NCBI RefSeq assembly: GCF_019130065.1
Contig: NZ_JAHSPG010000015.1
Coordinates: 186,001-250,000 of the forward strand
From: Pinibacter aurantiacus
Lineage (GTDB): Bacteria > Bacteroidota > Bacteroidia > Chitinophagales > Chitinophagaceae
DNA: 64,000 bases
Direction: 5' to 3'
The notes below the pieces were generated by a model, which was given only the letters and a program-made list of their open reading frames with translations, was not told the origin of the DNA and ran no database searches. Both the position numbers and the translations under genes were made by a program. Of this stretch, positions 1-8,985 are shown piece by piece (within the stretch, counting starts at the first letter, position 1; the number at the start of each line of letters is the position of its first letter).

Positions 1-424
1 TTCCAATGGCAGATTGCTTGATAATGATGTTAAAGAACTACTGCATCATACAGACCTGATTCTTCTTGACGTAAAACATATTGATGACGACTGGCACCAC
101 AAACTATGCGGTGTTTCGAACAAGCCTACTTTAAAGGTTGCAGAATATTGCGAAAGCGTTCAGCAAAAAATGTGGCTGCGTTACGTACTGGTACCGGGCT
201 GGAACGACCAACCGGAATTTGTTGAAAAATGGGCCCGCCAATTTACAGGTTACAAAAGTGTGGACCGTGTTGAAATTCTTCCTTACCATCAACTGGGTAT
301 GCACAAATGGCGTATGATGGGACTGCCTTATCAATTAACAGACGTCACAACTCCTTCTACTGAGATCAAAGAAAGAGTGTTACACACTTTTCAAAAATAT
401 TTCGCTGACGTGCGTTTGAAGTGA
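1..424 (+). CDS. pflA: Pyruvate formate-lyase activating enzyme (radical SAM), C-terminal part, cut by window edge
   Basis: The reading frame is open from the first bases (SNGRLLDNDV...) to TGA at 422-424, so the gene starts upstream of the window. About 140 residues are visible. They match the C-terminal half of PflA: DLILLDVKHIDDDWHHKLCG, then WLRYVLVPGWND, then EILPYHQLGMHKW. The N-terminal CxxxCxxC iron-sulfur motif would lie outside. In the family, the enzyme installs the glycyl radical on pyruvate formate-lyase using S-adenosylmethionine and a [4Fe-4S] cluster, in the cytoplasm under anoxic conditions. A rho-independent terminator follows at 517-542, so this is the end of its transcription unit. 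A related glycyl-radical activase cannot be excluded without the N-terminus or the neighbouring pfl gene. Confidence 0.85.
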   Translation, partial: SNGRLLDNDVKELLHHTDLILLDVKHIDDDWHHKLCGVSNKPTLKVAEYCESVQQKMWLRYVLVPGWNDQPEFVEKWARQFTGYKSVDRVEILPYHQLGMHKWRMMGLPYQLTDVTTPSTEIKERVLHTFQKYFADVRLK

Positions 425-630
425 GCGCACAGATGACACTCCCGCCTGATCGGACGGGCAGGGATTTGACTGATTTTCACTGATCTTCTATCGATATATT
501 GCCTACTTGAAAAAGTAAAGTCCCCAAGTGAGGGACTTTTTTAGTTTAGATACTTCACCAAATCCGGTCTTACTAAATACTCGAAAAAATCCGTGTAAAT
601 CCGTCCAATCCGTGTCATCTGTGTGCATTC
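423..630. repeat. Mirrored repeat pair, family 'cacacggat' (9-10 bp period), with a GC-rich insert
   Basis: The right arm (587-630) reads ATCCGTGTAAATCCGTCC then AATCCGTGTCATCTGTGTGC. The left arm (423-485) is a decayed inverted copy (gcgcacagatgacact ... tgactgattttcactgat). It is interrupted at 443-463 by cccgcctg atcg gacgggcagg, itself an inverted repeat and similar to a unit at 49801-49830. The pflA terminator lies between the arms. Confidence 0.6.
517..542 (+). terminator. Rho-independent terminator after pflA
   Basis: Stem AAAGTCCC (517-524) pairs with GGGACTTT (532-539) around a 7-nt loop, followed by a T-run to 542. It lies about 95 bp downstream of the pflA stop codon. Confidence 0.8.
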
Positions 631-661
631 TTTGTAACATAAGCTTCGTTGATTAAATTTG
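631..661 (+). promoter_or_regulatory. Canonical Bacteroidota promoter for the acetyltransferase gene
   Basis: TTTG at 631-634, a spacer of exactly 19 nt, and TAAATTTG at 654-661. This is a perfect match to the -33/-7 consensus TTTG-N19-TAnnTTTG of the Bacteroidota primary sigma factor. The predicted start of transcription is near 667, about 20 nt before the ATG at 687. Confidence 0.75.
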
Positions 662-686
662 ATCAATAATTCTTCAAATTGTAACC

Positions 687-977
687 ATGGACAACATCAC
701 ACTTCAGTTAAACGACAGAAACCGCGGCGCTTTTTTTTACGAGGAAAATGATCAACAAATAGGCGAAATGGAAATTGGCATTAACGGACATGATATGGCT
801 GTATACCACACTGAAGTAAAACCGGAAGCAGAAGGCAAAGGCATTGCCAAAAAGCTGCTGGAAACAATGGTGAACTATGCACGACAGCACCAGTTGAAAG
901 TTATTCCATTGTGCCCATACGTTCATGCGCAATTTCAACGACACCCTGATCTGTACAATGATGTCTGGAAAAAATAA
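687..977 (+). CDS. Small GNAT-like N-acetyltransferase (YidJ/COG2388 type)
   Basis: A 96-residue protein starting at ATG 687, which fits the promoter at 631-661. It shows the short acetyltransferase fold of the COG2388 family: a beta strand ending in VYHTEV, the acetyl-CoA loop EGKGIAKKLLE, then KVIPLCPYV and a terminal HPDLYNDVW. Full GNAT enzymes are about 150 residues; this minimal form is normal for its family. The substrate is unknown. The OsmC gene follows 50 bp downstream with no clear promoter or terminator between, so the two are probably co-transcribed. Confidence 0.8.
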   Translation: MDNITLQLNDRNRGAFFYEENDQQIGEMEIGINGHDMAVYHTEVKPEAEGKGIAKKLLETMVNYARQHQLKVIPLCPYVHAQFQRHPDLYNDVWKK

Positions 978-1027
978 TCCGGCATAATTTCTGTCACCAA
1001 TATTCCTTAAAACAAAAACCACCCATC

Positions 1028-1444
1028 GTGTTGCCAACAAATATTATTGCCACGGCTGAAGCCGAAAATAACGGTGAGCTGTATACGATCAACCTAAATG
1101 TAAACGGCCACAGTCTTATAGCAGATGAACTTACGGAAAAAGGAGGCCTTGACCTTGGCCCTGCTCCCGGAGATTATATCTGCATGTCGCTCGCATCCTG
1201 CACTGTTATTACCCTGCGTATGTACGCCAATCGCAAAGGCTGGAATCTTCAGAAGATACATGCCAAGGTTAATCTTGTATCAGGCAAGGCATTGCCATCG
1301 GGTAACAACACATTTTATGTAGAGCTTTCATTCAGCGGTGATCTTACCGACGAACAGCGCCAGCGTTTGATGGAGATTGCAGATGCTTGTCCTGTTCACA
1401 GGCTGTTAAAAAAACCGAATGACATTATCACGATGCTTGCGTAG
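1028..1444 (+). CDS. OsmC/Ohr family protein, putative thiol peroxidase
   Basis: A 138-residue protein with the two reactive cysteines of the OsmC family: C58 in LASCTVITLRMYANRKGW and C121 in ADACPVHRLL. Family members reduce organic hydroperoxides with this cysteine pair in the cytoplasm, although many close relatives (YhfA-like) are uncharacterised. The frame starts with GTG at 1028; TTG at 1031 is the next choice and no ATG precedes the conserved region, so the start is uncertain by a few residues. It probably shares a transcript with the upstream acetyltransferase. Confidence 0.85.
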   Translation: MLPTNIIATAEAENNGELYTINLNVNGHSLIADELTEKGGLDLGPAPGDYICMSLASCTVITLRMYANRKGWNLQKIHAKVNLVSGKALPSGNNTFYVELSFSGDLTDEQRQRLMEIADACPVHRLLKKPNDIITMLA

Positions 1445-1454
1445 GAATTCATTT

Positions 1455-1552
1455 AAAGTCAAAAGTGAAAAGTAAAAAGTAAAAAATGGGTTGCAACCTA
1501 ACGTATAGGGAGTGAGAAGGGTGGATATAAGGTTTTGACTTTTGACTTAAAC
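1455..1552. repeat. Mirrored repeat pair, family 'aaaagtc' (7-8 bp period)
   Basis: Left arm 1455-1488 (aaagtcaaaagtgaaaag, then more copies) and inverted right arm 1531-1552 (ggttttgacttttgactt). They flank about 40 bp between osmC and the pirin gene. The same family forms a near-perfect hairpin at 38171-38233. Confidence 0.6.
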
Positions 1553-1572
1553 CGCTGCCAAATTATTTTTGT

Positions 1573-2427
1573 ATGGAGAAAAAGATCGATCACATATTAG
1601 AAGGAAGAGAAAAAAGCATAGGCGAAGAAACTATTTTACAACCTTTACCACATAAGGATTTCCGTTTTGCGAACCCATTTATTGTTTTGCATCATTTGCC
1701 GGAGCATCAGTATTCACCACACTCTCCTGCGGAACGTGTACATCCGCATCCGCACAGAGGGTTTGCACCGGTAACGTTTATGTTTCAGGGTTCAGGATAC
1801 CATAAAGACAACCAGGGCAATGAAGGTGTTATCAATGCAGGAGATGTGCAATGGATGTTTGCAGGAAGTGGATTATTACATAGCGAAGGGCCAACAAAAG
1901 AATTTCTTGAAAAGGGTGGTAACTATGAATTCATTCAGCTTTGGATAAATGTACCTAAGGCGCACAAATGGGAAGCGCCCAACTATCAACAAGTCTCCGC
2001 AAGCCAAATGCCATCGCTCTTTAACGAAGAAGGCATCAACTTAAAACTAGCCAGTGGTGAATATGGAAATTTCAGCGGACCGTTGCAATCATTCACTCCT
2101 ATCGTTTCTCTTTTTGGAAGCATAGCAAATGGCAAAACGATGAAACTCGCTGCCAAAGAGGGTTACTGGACCTTGTTATATTTTTTAAAGGGTGCAGCAA
2201 ATGTGAATGGCAGTCATGTAAAATCGCACGAGCTGATCATCTTTGAAAAAGATAACACAGACATTCAAATAGCAACTGAAGCTGACTGCAAGATCATTTT
2301 TCTATCTGCCGAGCCAATCAACGAGCCCGTTGCCGCCAAAGGAAATATCGTAATGAACACCGAAGAAGAAGTTCTGCAAGCGGAACAAGATTACGCCGAT
2401 GGAAAGTTTGGAACGCTTGATTACTAG
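1573..2427 (+). CDS. Pirin family protein
   Basis: A 284-residue bicupin protein. The N-terminal cupin carries the pirin iron ligands: H59 and H61 in HPHPHRGF, then H103 and E105 in GSGLLHSEGP. Pirins are cytoplasmic iron-binding proteins; some have quercetin dioxygenase activity and others regulate partner enzymes, so the exact role cannot be read from sequence. Length is typical. ATG 1573 is directly preceded by TATTTTTG (1564-1571), which fits the -7 box but lies so close to the ATG that it may be chance. The antiporter gene follows after a repeat-filled gap of 61 bp. Confidence 0.9.
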   Translation: MEKKIDHILEGREKSIGEETILQPLPHKDFRFANPFIVLHHLPEHQYSPHSPAERVHPHPHRGFAPVTFMFQGSGYHKDNQGNEGVINAGDVQWMFAGSGLLHSEGPTKEFLEKGGNYEFIQLWINVPKAHKWEAPNYQQVSASQMPSLFNEEGINLKLASGEYGNFSGPLQSFTPIVSLFGSIANGKTMKLAAKEGYWTLLYFLKGAANVNGSHVKSHELIIFEKDNTDIQIATEADCKIIFLSAEPINEPVAAKGNIVMNTEEEVLQAEQDYADGKFGTLDY

Positions 2428-2449
2428 TTGATAGACTCGGTGCCCCACC

Positions 2450-2484
2450 TTATTCCTAATTCCTAATTTCTAATTCCTAATTTC
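2450..2484. repeat. Tandem octamer 'attcctaa'
   Basis: About four copies of an 8-bp unit (tattcctaattcctaattt, then ctaattcctaatttc) fill the gap between the pirin and antiporter genes. No inverted partner is seen here. Confidence 0.6.
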
Positions 2485-2488
2485 ACGC

Positions 2489-4078
2489 ATGATCCAGGAC
2501 AACATCCTCCTTATAATATCTCTATTACTTGGCGTTTCCATGCTGGCGATGCTTAGCGACAAGCTGCGCATTTCTTATCCTATATTTCTTGTTGTGTCGG
2601 GACTTTTCATCAGCATTATTCCCGGCATTCCTGATATACAATTACAGCCGGACCTCGTATTTCTGATATTCCTTCCACCATTGTTATATGCTGCTGCATG
2701 GAACACATCCTGGAAAGATTTCTGGAAATGGAAAAGGCCCATTTCGTTGCTGGCCTTTGGTTTGGTAATCACGACGGCCTGTGGTGTTGCATTCTTTTCA
2801 TCTTATATCATTCCAAATTTCGGATTGGCATTTGGCTTTTTATTGGGCGGCATCATTTCACCACCAGACGCTGTTGCCGCAACAACAGTAATGCAAGAAT
2901 TAAAACTACCCAAACGAATTGTTACCATACTTGAAGGAGAAAGCCTGGTAAATGATGCAGCGAGTTTGATCGTATTTCGCTTTGCGCTAGCCGCTATTCT
3001 TATTGGCAACTTCAACATCTGGAAAGCTGAGGCCAACTTTTTATACGTTGTTGCATTAGGTGTATTAATCGGTATTGCCATTGGCTTTGTCATTTACTCG
3101 ATACACCGCTACTTACCCACCACGCCAAGCATTGATACAGCTGTAAGTTTGATGACACCTTATATCATGTACATCGCGGCGGAGCATTTTCATAGTTCAG
3201 GTGTGTTAGCTGTGGTAAGCGGCGGTTTATTTCTTACTTACAGATCACAAGATATTTTTTCATACAGCTCGAGATTACAAATGCAGCATGTTTGGGATAC
3301 AGTTGTTTTTATGCTGAATGGTGTTGTATTTATTCTGATTGGCCTGCAACTGCGCAGCATTATCAATGGTATCCAGGAATACTCCATCATTGCTTCCATT
3401 GGTTATGCATTGTTGATTACTCTGCTGGTGATCGTTATCAGAATAGCGTGGATATTTCCAAACACATACATACCAAGGCTTTTAAGTAAAAAGATCAGAA
3501 CAACTGAGCCTAAACCAACATGGCAAAATGTGTTGATAGTGGGTTGGAGCGGAATGCGGGGTGTGGTGTCGCTCGCATCAGGATTGGCAATTCCCTTAAC
3601 ATTATCTGATAAAACGCCTTTCCCCCATCGCGATCTTATTTTGTTTATCACATTTATCCTGATCCTTGTGACATTGGTGTTTCAGGGCTTAACACTTCCC
3701 TGGTTGATCAAAATATTGAAAGTACATTCTGAAGAAGATGAATCGCAACTGGAACTGGCTGTACGTCTACGATTGGCAGAAGCTTCGCTTGAGCACATGG
3801 ATAGCCACTATTCAGAACTTGCAGACAACGATGCCTATATTCGAGTGAAGGAACGTTATGCCCGCATGATAGATATAGCAGGCAAGCGTCTTAACATGGA
3901 AACGAATGCAGCAGAGGCTCCTGCATTTCTTCCCAAATACAGACAAATGCTAATTGATCTTGTTGCCATCAAAAGAAATGAACTCAACAAAATGCGCCAC
4001 AACAATAGCTTTCCTGATGAGTTGATACGCAAGAAAGAATTAGAACTGGATTTGGAAGAAGCGCGATTGCACAAATGA
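2489..4078 (+). CDS. CPA1-family Na+/H+ antiporter
   Basis: A 529-residue inner-membrane protein with about 12 hydrophobic segments in residues 5-400 and a charged, coiled C-terminal tail of about 125 residues. The ion-binding core of the NhaP/NHE group is clear: GGIISPPDAVAATTV with D127, and LEGESLVNDAASLIVFR with N155-D156. SGMRGVVSLASGLAIPL is the conserved later helix. Members swap cytoplasmic Na+ or K+ for protons to control pH and salt. It follows the pirin gene on the same strand after a repeat-only gap, so co-transcription is possible. Confidence 0.9.
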   Translation: MIQDNILLIISLLLGVSMLAMLSDKLRISYPIFLVVSGLFISIIPGIPDIQLQPDLVFLIFLPPLLYAAAWNTSWKDFWKWKRPISLLAFGLVITTACGVAFFSSYIIPNFGLAFGFLLGGIISPPDAVAATTVMQELKLPKRIVTILEGESLVNDAASLIVFRFALAAILIGNFNIWKAEANFLYVVALGVLIGIAIGFVIYSIHRYLPTTPSIDTAVSLMTPYIMYIAAEHFHSSGVLAVVSGGLFLTYRSQDIFSYSSRLQMQHVWDTVVFMLNGVVFILIGLQLRSIINGIQEYSIIASIGYALLITLLVIVIRIAWIFPNTYIPRLLSKKIRTTEPKPTWQNVLIVGWSGMRGVVSLASGLAIPLTLSDKTPFPHRDLILFITFILILVTLVFQGLTLPWLIKILKVHSEEDESQLELAVRLRLAEASLEHMDSHYSELADNDAYIRVKERYARMIDIAGKRLNMETNAAEAPAFLPKYRQMLIDLVAIKRNELNKMRHNNSFPDELIRKKELELDLEEARLHK

Positions 4079-4079
4079 G

Positions 4080-4238
4080 GGCGAACGCCAAACGCTGAAG
4101 GCTTAACGCTTATAGTGCAAGCTTCAAAACAATTGTAACGGCTTTCTGCATTTCAATTGAATTATAGAAAGCGCAATCAAGACTTCAGCTAGTCGAAAAA
4201 GATCAGTGCAAATCAGTCTAATCAGTATCATTCGTGTG
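4080..4238. repeat. Spacer with two single repeat arms
   Basis: Between the antiporter and the convergent MFS gene there is one arm of the 'aacgc' family (4083-4112, aacgccaaacgctgaaggct) and one arm of the 'cacacggat' family (4199-4238). Neither has an inverted partner here. No terminator stem is obvious. Confidence 0.5.
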
Positions 4239-4248
4239 CTAATGGAAT

Positions 4249-5664
4249 TTACTTCAGCGCGACTTCCGCTTCCACTTTAGGTCGTACATACGTCTTTGCA
4301 GGTAACTTAAATGCAGGAACAAGTGCAAGCGCAATAATGATTGCCGCAATTACAAAACCATCTTGCAGCGCAAAGTGCTCTGCTATAATGATAACGTCAT
4401 TTTTATCGAGATAATAGTTGTAAATATATTGATGCACTACTCCACTGATCGCAATTCCGATAGAGCCGCCCACCTGCTGTACTAAACTATTTAACGAAGT
4501 GGCTGTTGCGGTTTGAGCCTCACTTACGGCATTCAACAAAGCCGTGGAAACAGGCGCTACCAATATTCCCATACCCACTCCACGCACTACCATTGCGACG
4601 ATGATCAACCATATACCTGAACCAACATTGATGCGGGAGAACAACAACATAGAGATAGACACAAGTATTATTCCTGCTGCGGATATATTTCTCACGGCGC
4701 CTTTATCTGCATACCTTCCTGCAAAGGGTCTTACAATAATCATAACAAGTGCATTCGGCAGCATAAGCATGGCAGACTGAAATTCCGAAAAGCCCAACAA
4801 GCCTTGCAATAAAAACGGAAGAAAAAACAAGCCTCCATACAATGCAATAGATCGTATTGCGACAATAACAATACTATTTAAAAACACGCCGGATCTAAAC
4901 ACCGATAAATCCAATAACGGAGCAGGTCTTCGTGCAGAACGTATGAACAGGGCCAATGACAAAATAGAAACACCAAAACCAACCAACACATGCCACGAAA
5001 GCGGATCGTATTTCGCGATGCCTGCAATGGCATACTGTATGGCAATAATGAAAAGCCCGAAAAAAGCAAAGCCTTTTATATCGAATCCATACTTATACCG
5101 TGGTTGTTTCTTTAAAAAATTTAGATGCTTTATTGTTAGCAATATGGTAACAATACCTACGGGAATGTTTACGTAAAAGATAGACGGCCAGCCAAGATAT
5201 TGCGTCAACACGCCTCCTAGTGTTGGTCCAAGCGCAGGCCCCATCACATTTCCAAGCCCCCACCAACCAATGGCACTTCCTCTTTCCTCTTTGGGAAATG
5301 TTTCTGATACAATTGCTAACGATGTGGGACTAATTGCACCGCCGCCAATGGCTTGTATTACTCTTGCGATTACCAGCATCGGCAAATCAACGGCGAGGCT
5401 ACACAGCAATGAACCGAGTGTAAATATTGCCACACTTAACAAATACAAATTGTAGTAGCCGATCCTGTTTTTTACCCAATTGATCAATGGAATGAACAAT
5501 GAAAACGCAACCATGTAAGAAGTGATCACCCATTCTATTTCATCTACCCGTACATCAAACTCAGCACGCATTACAGGCAATGATACATTCACGATGCTGG
5601 CGTCAATCGCTGCCATGAACGTTCCGCACATGAGCGTAATGAGTATGAGTGTTTTATTTTTCAA
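4249..5664 (-). CDS. MFS transporter, DHA2 (EmrB/QacA) drug:H+ antiporter
   Basis: A 471-residue inner-membrane protein with about 14 hydrophobic segments, as in the DHA2 family. It has the N-terminal AAIDASIVNVSLPVM motif, the motif-B region RVIQAIGGGAISPTSLAIV and the motif-C antiporter signature GLGNVMGPALGPTLGG. Members export toxic compounds using the proton gradient. No EmrA-type membrane-fusion partner or TetR regulator is next to it, so the substrate cannot be inferred. It reads convergently to the antiporter gene. Confidence 0.9.
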   Translation of the reverse strand: MKNKTLILITLMCGTFMAAIDASIVNVSLPVMRAEFDVRVDEIEWVITSYMVAFSLFIPLINWVKNRIGYYNLYLLSVAIFTLGSLLCSLAVDLPMLVIARVIQAIGGGAISPTSLAIVSETFPKEERGSAIGWWGLGNVMGPALGPTLGGVLTQYLGWPSIFYVNIPVGIVTILLTIKHLNFLKKQPRYKYGFDIKGFAFFGLFIIAIQYAIAGIAKYDPLSWHVLVGFGVSILSLALFIRSARRPAPLLDLSVFRSGVFLNSIVIVAIRSIALYGGLFFLPFLLQGLLGFSEFQSAMLMLPNALVMIIVRPFAGRYADKGAVRNISAAGIILVSISMLLFSRINVGSGIWLIIVAMVVRGVGMGILVAPVSTALLNAVSEAQTATATSLNSLVQQVGGSIGIAISGVVHQYIYNYYLDKNDVIIIAEHFALQDGFVIAAIIIALALVPAFKLPAKTYVRPKVEAEVALK

Positions 5665-5736
5665 AAGCTATATGTTGTAACAGATTTGCTAAAAAATTGT
5701 TCCAGCGAAGGGCAGGTTCCGGTGGTCAGTTATAGC

Positions 5737-5765
5737 AAAAAAAATGCGAGGCTTTTGGCCTCGCA
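5737..5765 (-). terminator. Rho-independent terminator after xylA
   Basis: On the minus strand TGCGAGGC pairs with GCCTCGCA around a 5-nt loop (plus-strand positions 5745-5765), followed by eight T. It lies about 37 bp past the xylA stop codon and separates it from the MFS gene. Confidence 0.85.
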
Positions 5766-5801
5766 CGGTAGTCGAATATATGCTTGCTTACAAAACACTA
5801 A

Positions 5802-7133
5802 TTAAATGAACCTGTTCACAAGATTTTCGAAGTATTCTTGTTTACCACTCTTAGTAGCAGGTTCGCCGTTTTCAATTGCATAGGCGCGAAGATCTTCGAG
5901 AGAAAGTTTGCCTTGTTCGTATTCTTTTCCTTTGCCGCCATCAAAAGATGCATAACGCTCAGTACGCAATTTTTTGTAGTCAGATTTGTTAAGGATATTA
6001 TCAGCAATGATCAACGCTCTTGCAAAGTTGTCCATACCGCCAACGTGTGCGTGGAAGATATCATCGATGTCAGTAGAGTTTCTGCGGATCTTCGCATCGA
6101 AGTTGATACCACCACCCTGGAATCCACCAGCTTCAACAATTACAAGCATTGCTTCAGCCATTTCATTCAGGTTGTTAGGAAACTGGTCAGTATCCCAACC
6201 ATTTTGATAATCACCACGGTTTGCGTCGATACTACCCAACATGCCCGCATCTGCAGCCACTTGTAGTTCGTGTTGGAATGTATGACCAGCCAATGTTGCG
6301 TGGTTTACTTCAATGTTCAGTTTGAAATCATTCAACAGATCGTACTGACGCAAGAAACCAATTACAGTTTCGCTATCGTAATCATATTGGTGTTTAGTTG
6401 GTTCGCAAGGCTTAGGCTCGATGAAGAACGTTCCTGTGAAACCGTTCTTCCTTGCGTAATCTTTTGCTGTATGCAGGAAGCGTGCAAAATGTTCTTTCTC
6501 ACGTTTCATGTTTGTGTTCAACAAACTCATGTAGCCTTCACGACCACCCCAGAACACATAGTTCTCACCTTTCAATGCAATGGTTGCATCGATTGCGGCT
6601 TTCACTTGTGCGCCAGCGTGTGACAACACATGAAAATCAGGATTGGTAGATGCGCCGTTCATATATCTTTTGTGTGAGAATACATTTGCAGTACCCCACA
6701 AAAGTTTAACGCCGCTGTCAGCTTGTTTTTGTTTTGCATATTCCACCAATGCAGCTAAACGTTTTTCGTTGTCAGCTACATTGTCAGTATAGTCTACAAC
6801 ATCCGTATCATGGAAGCAGTAGTAAGGAAGATTCATTTTTGTAAGAAACTCGAAAGCTGCGTCCATCTTGTCTTTCGCTCTTTCAACAGCATCAGCTTTT
6901 GCGTCCCACTCGTGAACGATGGTTCCACCGCCAAATGGATCGCTACCAGTTGCGCAGAAAGAGTGCCAGTAAGCACCTGCAAAGCGCAAATATTCTTTCA
7001 TTGTTTTTCCGCCGATCACACGGTTTTCATCATACCAGCGAAAAGCAAGCGGGTTGTCAGTTTGAGGACCTTCAAATTTAATTTGTCCTACTCCTTTAAA
7101 GAACTCTTTCGAGCCAGTTACAATCTTTGACAT
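5802..7133 (-). CDS. xylA: Xylose isomerase
   Basis: A 443-residue class II xylose isomerase that converts D-xylose to D-xylulose in the cytoplasm. Catalytic and metal residues are all visible: H108 and D111 (FHDTDVV), E239 and K241 ([18 protein letters not shown]), E275 and H278 ([11 protein letters not shown]), D303 ([20 protein letters not shown]) and D346 ([11 protein letters not shown]). Length is standard. It lies downstream of xylB on the same strand, 217 bp away, and ends at a clear terminator. The gap between the two genes holds a mirrored repeat, so xylA may have its own promoter or be read through from xylB. Confidence 0.98.
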   Translation of the reverse strand: MSKIVTGSKEFFKGVGQIKFEGPQTDNPLAFRWYDENRVIGGKTMKEYLRFAGAYWHSFCATGSDPFGGGTIVHEWDAKADAVERAKDKMDAAFEFLTKMNLPYYCFHDTDVVDYTDNVADNEKRLAALVEYAKQKQADSGVKLLWGTANVFSHKRYMNGASTNPDFHVLSHAGAQVKAAIDATIALKGENYVFWGGREGYMSLLNTNMKREKEHFARFLHTAKDYARKNGFTGTFFIEPKPCEPTKHQYDYDSETVIGFLRQYDLLNDFKLNIEVNHATLAGHTFQHELQVAADAGMLGSIDANRGDYQNGWDTDQFPNNLNEMAEAMLVIVEAGGFQGGGINFDAKIRRNSTDIDDIFHAHVGGMDNFARALIIADNILNKSDYKKLRTERYASFDGGKGKEYEQGKLSLEDLRAYAIENGEPATKSGKQEYFENLVNRFI

Positions 7134-7158
7134 ATCGTTTGTTTGTTTTTTATTTATG

Positions 7159-7341
7159 GAACGCAGATTGTCATGATTTTCATGATTTGTTATGATTTTT
7201 TAAAAACATAATTAATCATCGTATCGAACAATCAACGTTTTTGCCTATCCAATTTTGAGCTCAGATTTTATGTGGTTATTAAGAACAATTGAGACAATTT
7301 CAAAATCATACAAATCATGACAATCTTGAAAATCTGCGTTC
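7159..7341. repeat. Mirrored repeat pair, family 'tcatgattt', between xylB and xylA
   Basis: Left arm 7159-7201 (gaacgcagattgtcatgatt, then ttcatgatttgttatgattt) and inverted right arm 7302-7341 (aaaatcatacaaatcatgac, then aatcttgaaaatctgcgttc). They flank about 100 bp. Half-copies of this family recur at 16850-16885 and 59290-59318. Confidence 0.65.
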
Positions 7342-7350
7342 GTTCTCTTT

Positions 7351-8826
7351 TCAAATAAACTTCTGTAGCAACTGTTTCCAATCAAAATAGAACTCGTCGA
7401 ATGTCTTCGTCTCCGTAGGTTCGATCAGTTGCAAAGGCTTCTCGTCAGCAAATGCTTCTTTAGGTGTGCTGTATGCGCCAACACCAATACCAGCACCAAT
7501 TGCAGCGCCCACGCTTCCATCACACTCGTACAACTCAACAGGAACGCCTGTTGCATTTACAAATGATTTTGCAAAAAGATCGCTTAAAAAAAGATTTGCT
7601 TTACCTGCACGTATCACTTGCGGGTTCATGCCATTTTCACGCATGATATCCAAACCATAACGAAACGCAAAAGCAATACCCTCCTGCGATGCACGTTGCA
7701 CATGTTCCTGCGAATGCAGATTCAAATCGATATTATGAAAATGAGCACCTACTATTTTGTTGTTCAGCATTCTCTCCGCTCCGTTTCCAAAAGGCAATAC
7801 ACGCAGGCCGTCACTACCTGCAGGAGCCTTCCTGTGCGAATCATTCATTTGCGAATAGGAGATCGCAGGCGTAAATGTATTTTTAACCCAACGGTTCAGA
7901 ATGCCTGTTCCATTAATGCAAAGCAACACACCAAGGCGTTGTTCATCCTCACGGTGATTCACATGCGCAAATGTATTTACGCGGGATTGCTTATCGTAAG
8001 TCAATTCATCGCTCACACCGTAGATAACACCCGAAGTACCTGCTGTTGCTGCTACTTCGCCAGGTTCCAGCACGTTCAACGACAATGCATTGTTTGGCTG
8101 ATCACCGGCTTTGTATGTTACGGGAATACCTTCTTTCAATGAGAGAATGTGCGCAACGGATGCCTGCAGTTTTCCATGTTCAGAAAAAACAGGGTTAATT
8201 GCAGGAATCACGTCTTTGCTAAAACCGTAGTAATTAAAAACGTCGTCAGACAGTTTGTTTTCCTTAAAGTCCCAGAAAATACCTTCTGACAATGCAGATA
8301 TGCTTGTAGTAATATCACCTGTTAATTTCATGGCAATGAAATCACCTGGCAACATTGCTTTGTCAACTTCGCTGTACACGGCAGGCTCATTTGCTTTTAC
8401 CCATGCAAGTTTTGATGCAGTGAAGTTGCCGGGAGAATTCAATAAATGGCTCAGGCTTTTTGCTTCGCCGATTGCGGCGAAAGCCTTGTCCCCAATTTCA
8501 ACTGCTCGGCTATCGCACCAGATAATGGATTGACGAAGCACCTGCTGTTGTTTATTTACCAATACCAAACCGTGCATTTGGTATGCGATACCTATGGCCC
8601 CTATTTCCTTCGGATCGTATTTTTTGGTTGCGTTTGCTTTTAGAATGGCCTGTTGTACGTGTTCCCACCACATCTCCGGCTCTTGTTCTGCCCAGCCCGG
8701 TTTTACGGAGTTAATCGCAGATTCTGTTTCGGGATACTGCGCCGAAACAATGCTTTTTCTTGTAGATGCGTCTACAACAGATACTTTAATGGAAGAAGTT
8801 CCTACGTCTATTCCTAATAATAGCAT
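7351..8826 (-). CDS. xylB: Xylulokinase (FGGY family)
   Basis: A 491-residue FGGY carbohydrate kinase that phosphorylates D-xylulose with ATP. The first ATPase motif is at the N-terminus (LLLGIDVGTSSIKVSVVDA, D7), with MHGLVLV, the substrate region MLPGDFIAMKLTGDI, a phosphate loop AATAGTSGVIYG, and the C-terminal SVGAAIGAGIGVGAY. The neighbour xylA makes the xylulokinase assignment secure among FGGY kinases. It is first in the xylB-xylA unit and divergent from the AraC-type gene; the shared 159-bp region holds a 21-bp-spaced direct repeat suited to that regulator. No xylose transporter is in the window. Confidence 0.95.
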   Translation of the reverse strand: MLLLGIDVGTSSIKVSVVDASTRKSIVSAQYPETESAINSVKPGWAEQEPEMWWEHVQQAILKANATKKYDPKEIGAIGIAYQMHGLVLVNKQQQVLRQSIIWCDSRAVEIGDKAFAAIGEAKSLSHLLNSPGNFTASKLAWVKANEPAVYSEVDKAMLPGDFIAMKLTGDITTSISALSEGIFWDFKENKLSDDVFNYYGFSKDVIPAINPVFSEHGKLQASVAHILSLKEGIPVTYKAGDQPNNALSLNVLEPGEVAATAGTSGVIYGVSDELTYDKQSRVNTFAHVNHREDEQRLGVLLCINGTGILNRWVKNTFTPAISYSQMNDSHRKAPAGSDGLRVLPFGNGAERMLNNKIVGAHFHNIDLNLHSQEHVQRASQEGIAFAFRYGLDIMRENGMNPQVIRAGKANLFLSDLFAKSFVNATGVPVELYECDGSVGAAIGAGIGVGAYSTPKEAFADEKPLQLIEPTETKTFDEFYFDWKQLLQKFI

Positions 8827-8914
8827 ATGGCAATCAGTTATTCAATTATTCAGTAATTCAATCTGTCAATCTTGACTCGAAATTATAAACCCTCCGAATT
8901 TAAAACTGCTATTT

Positions 8915-8946
8915 TATTAATCAAAACTTATACAATATTAATCAAA
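8915..8946 (-). promoter_or_regulatory. Direct repeat, probable operator of the AraC-type xylose regulator
   Basis: TATTAATCAAA occurs twice, at 8915-8925 and 8936-8946, start-to-start distance exactly 21 bp (two helix turns). This is the usual layout of AraC-family half-sites on one DNA face. It lies about 90-120 bp upstream of xylB and 40-70 bp upstream of the regulator gene. A weaker version (attaatca) lies near 7212, upstream of xylA. Binding is inferred. Confidence 0.55.
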
Positions 8947-8985
8947 TCAGCATTTTTTGAGCACGATAAACCGTAATATTGTATT

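Noticed and set aside
5838-6623. Several 110-140 codon frames opposite xylA
   Set aside because: They are shadows of the xylA coding frame with no independent start signals or recognisable product.
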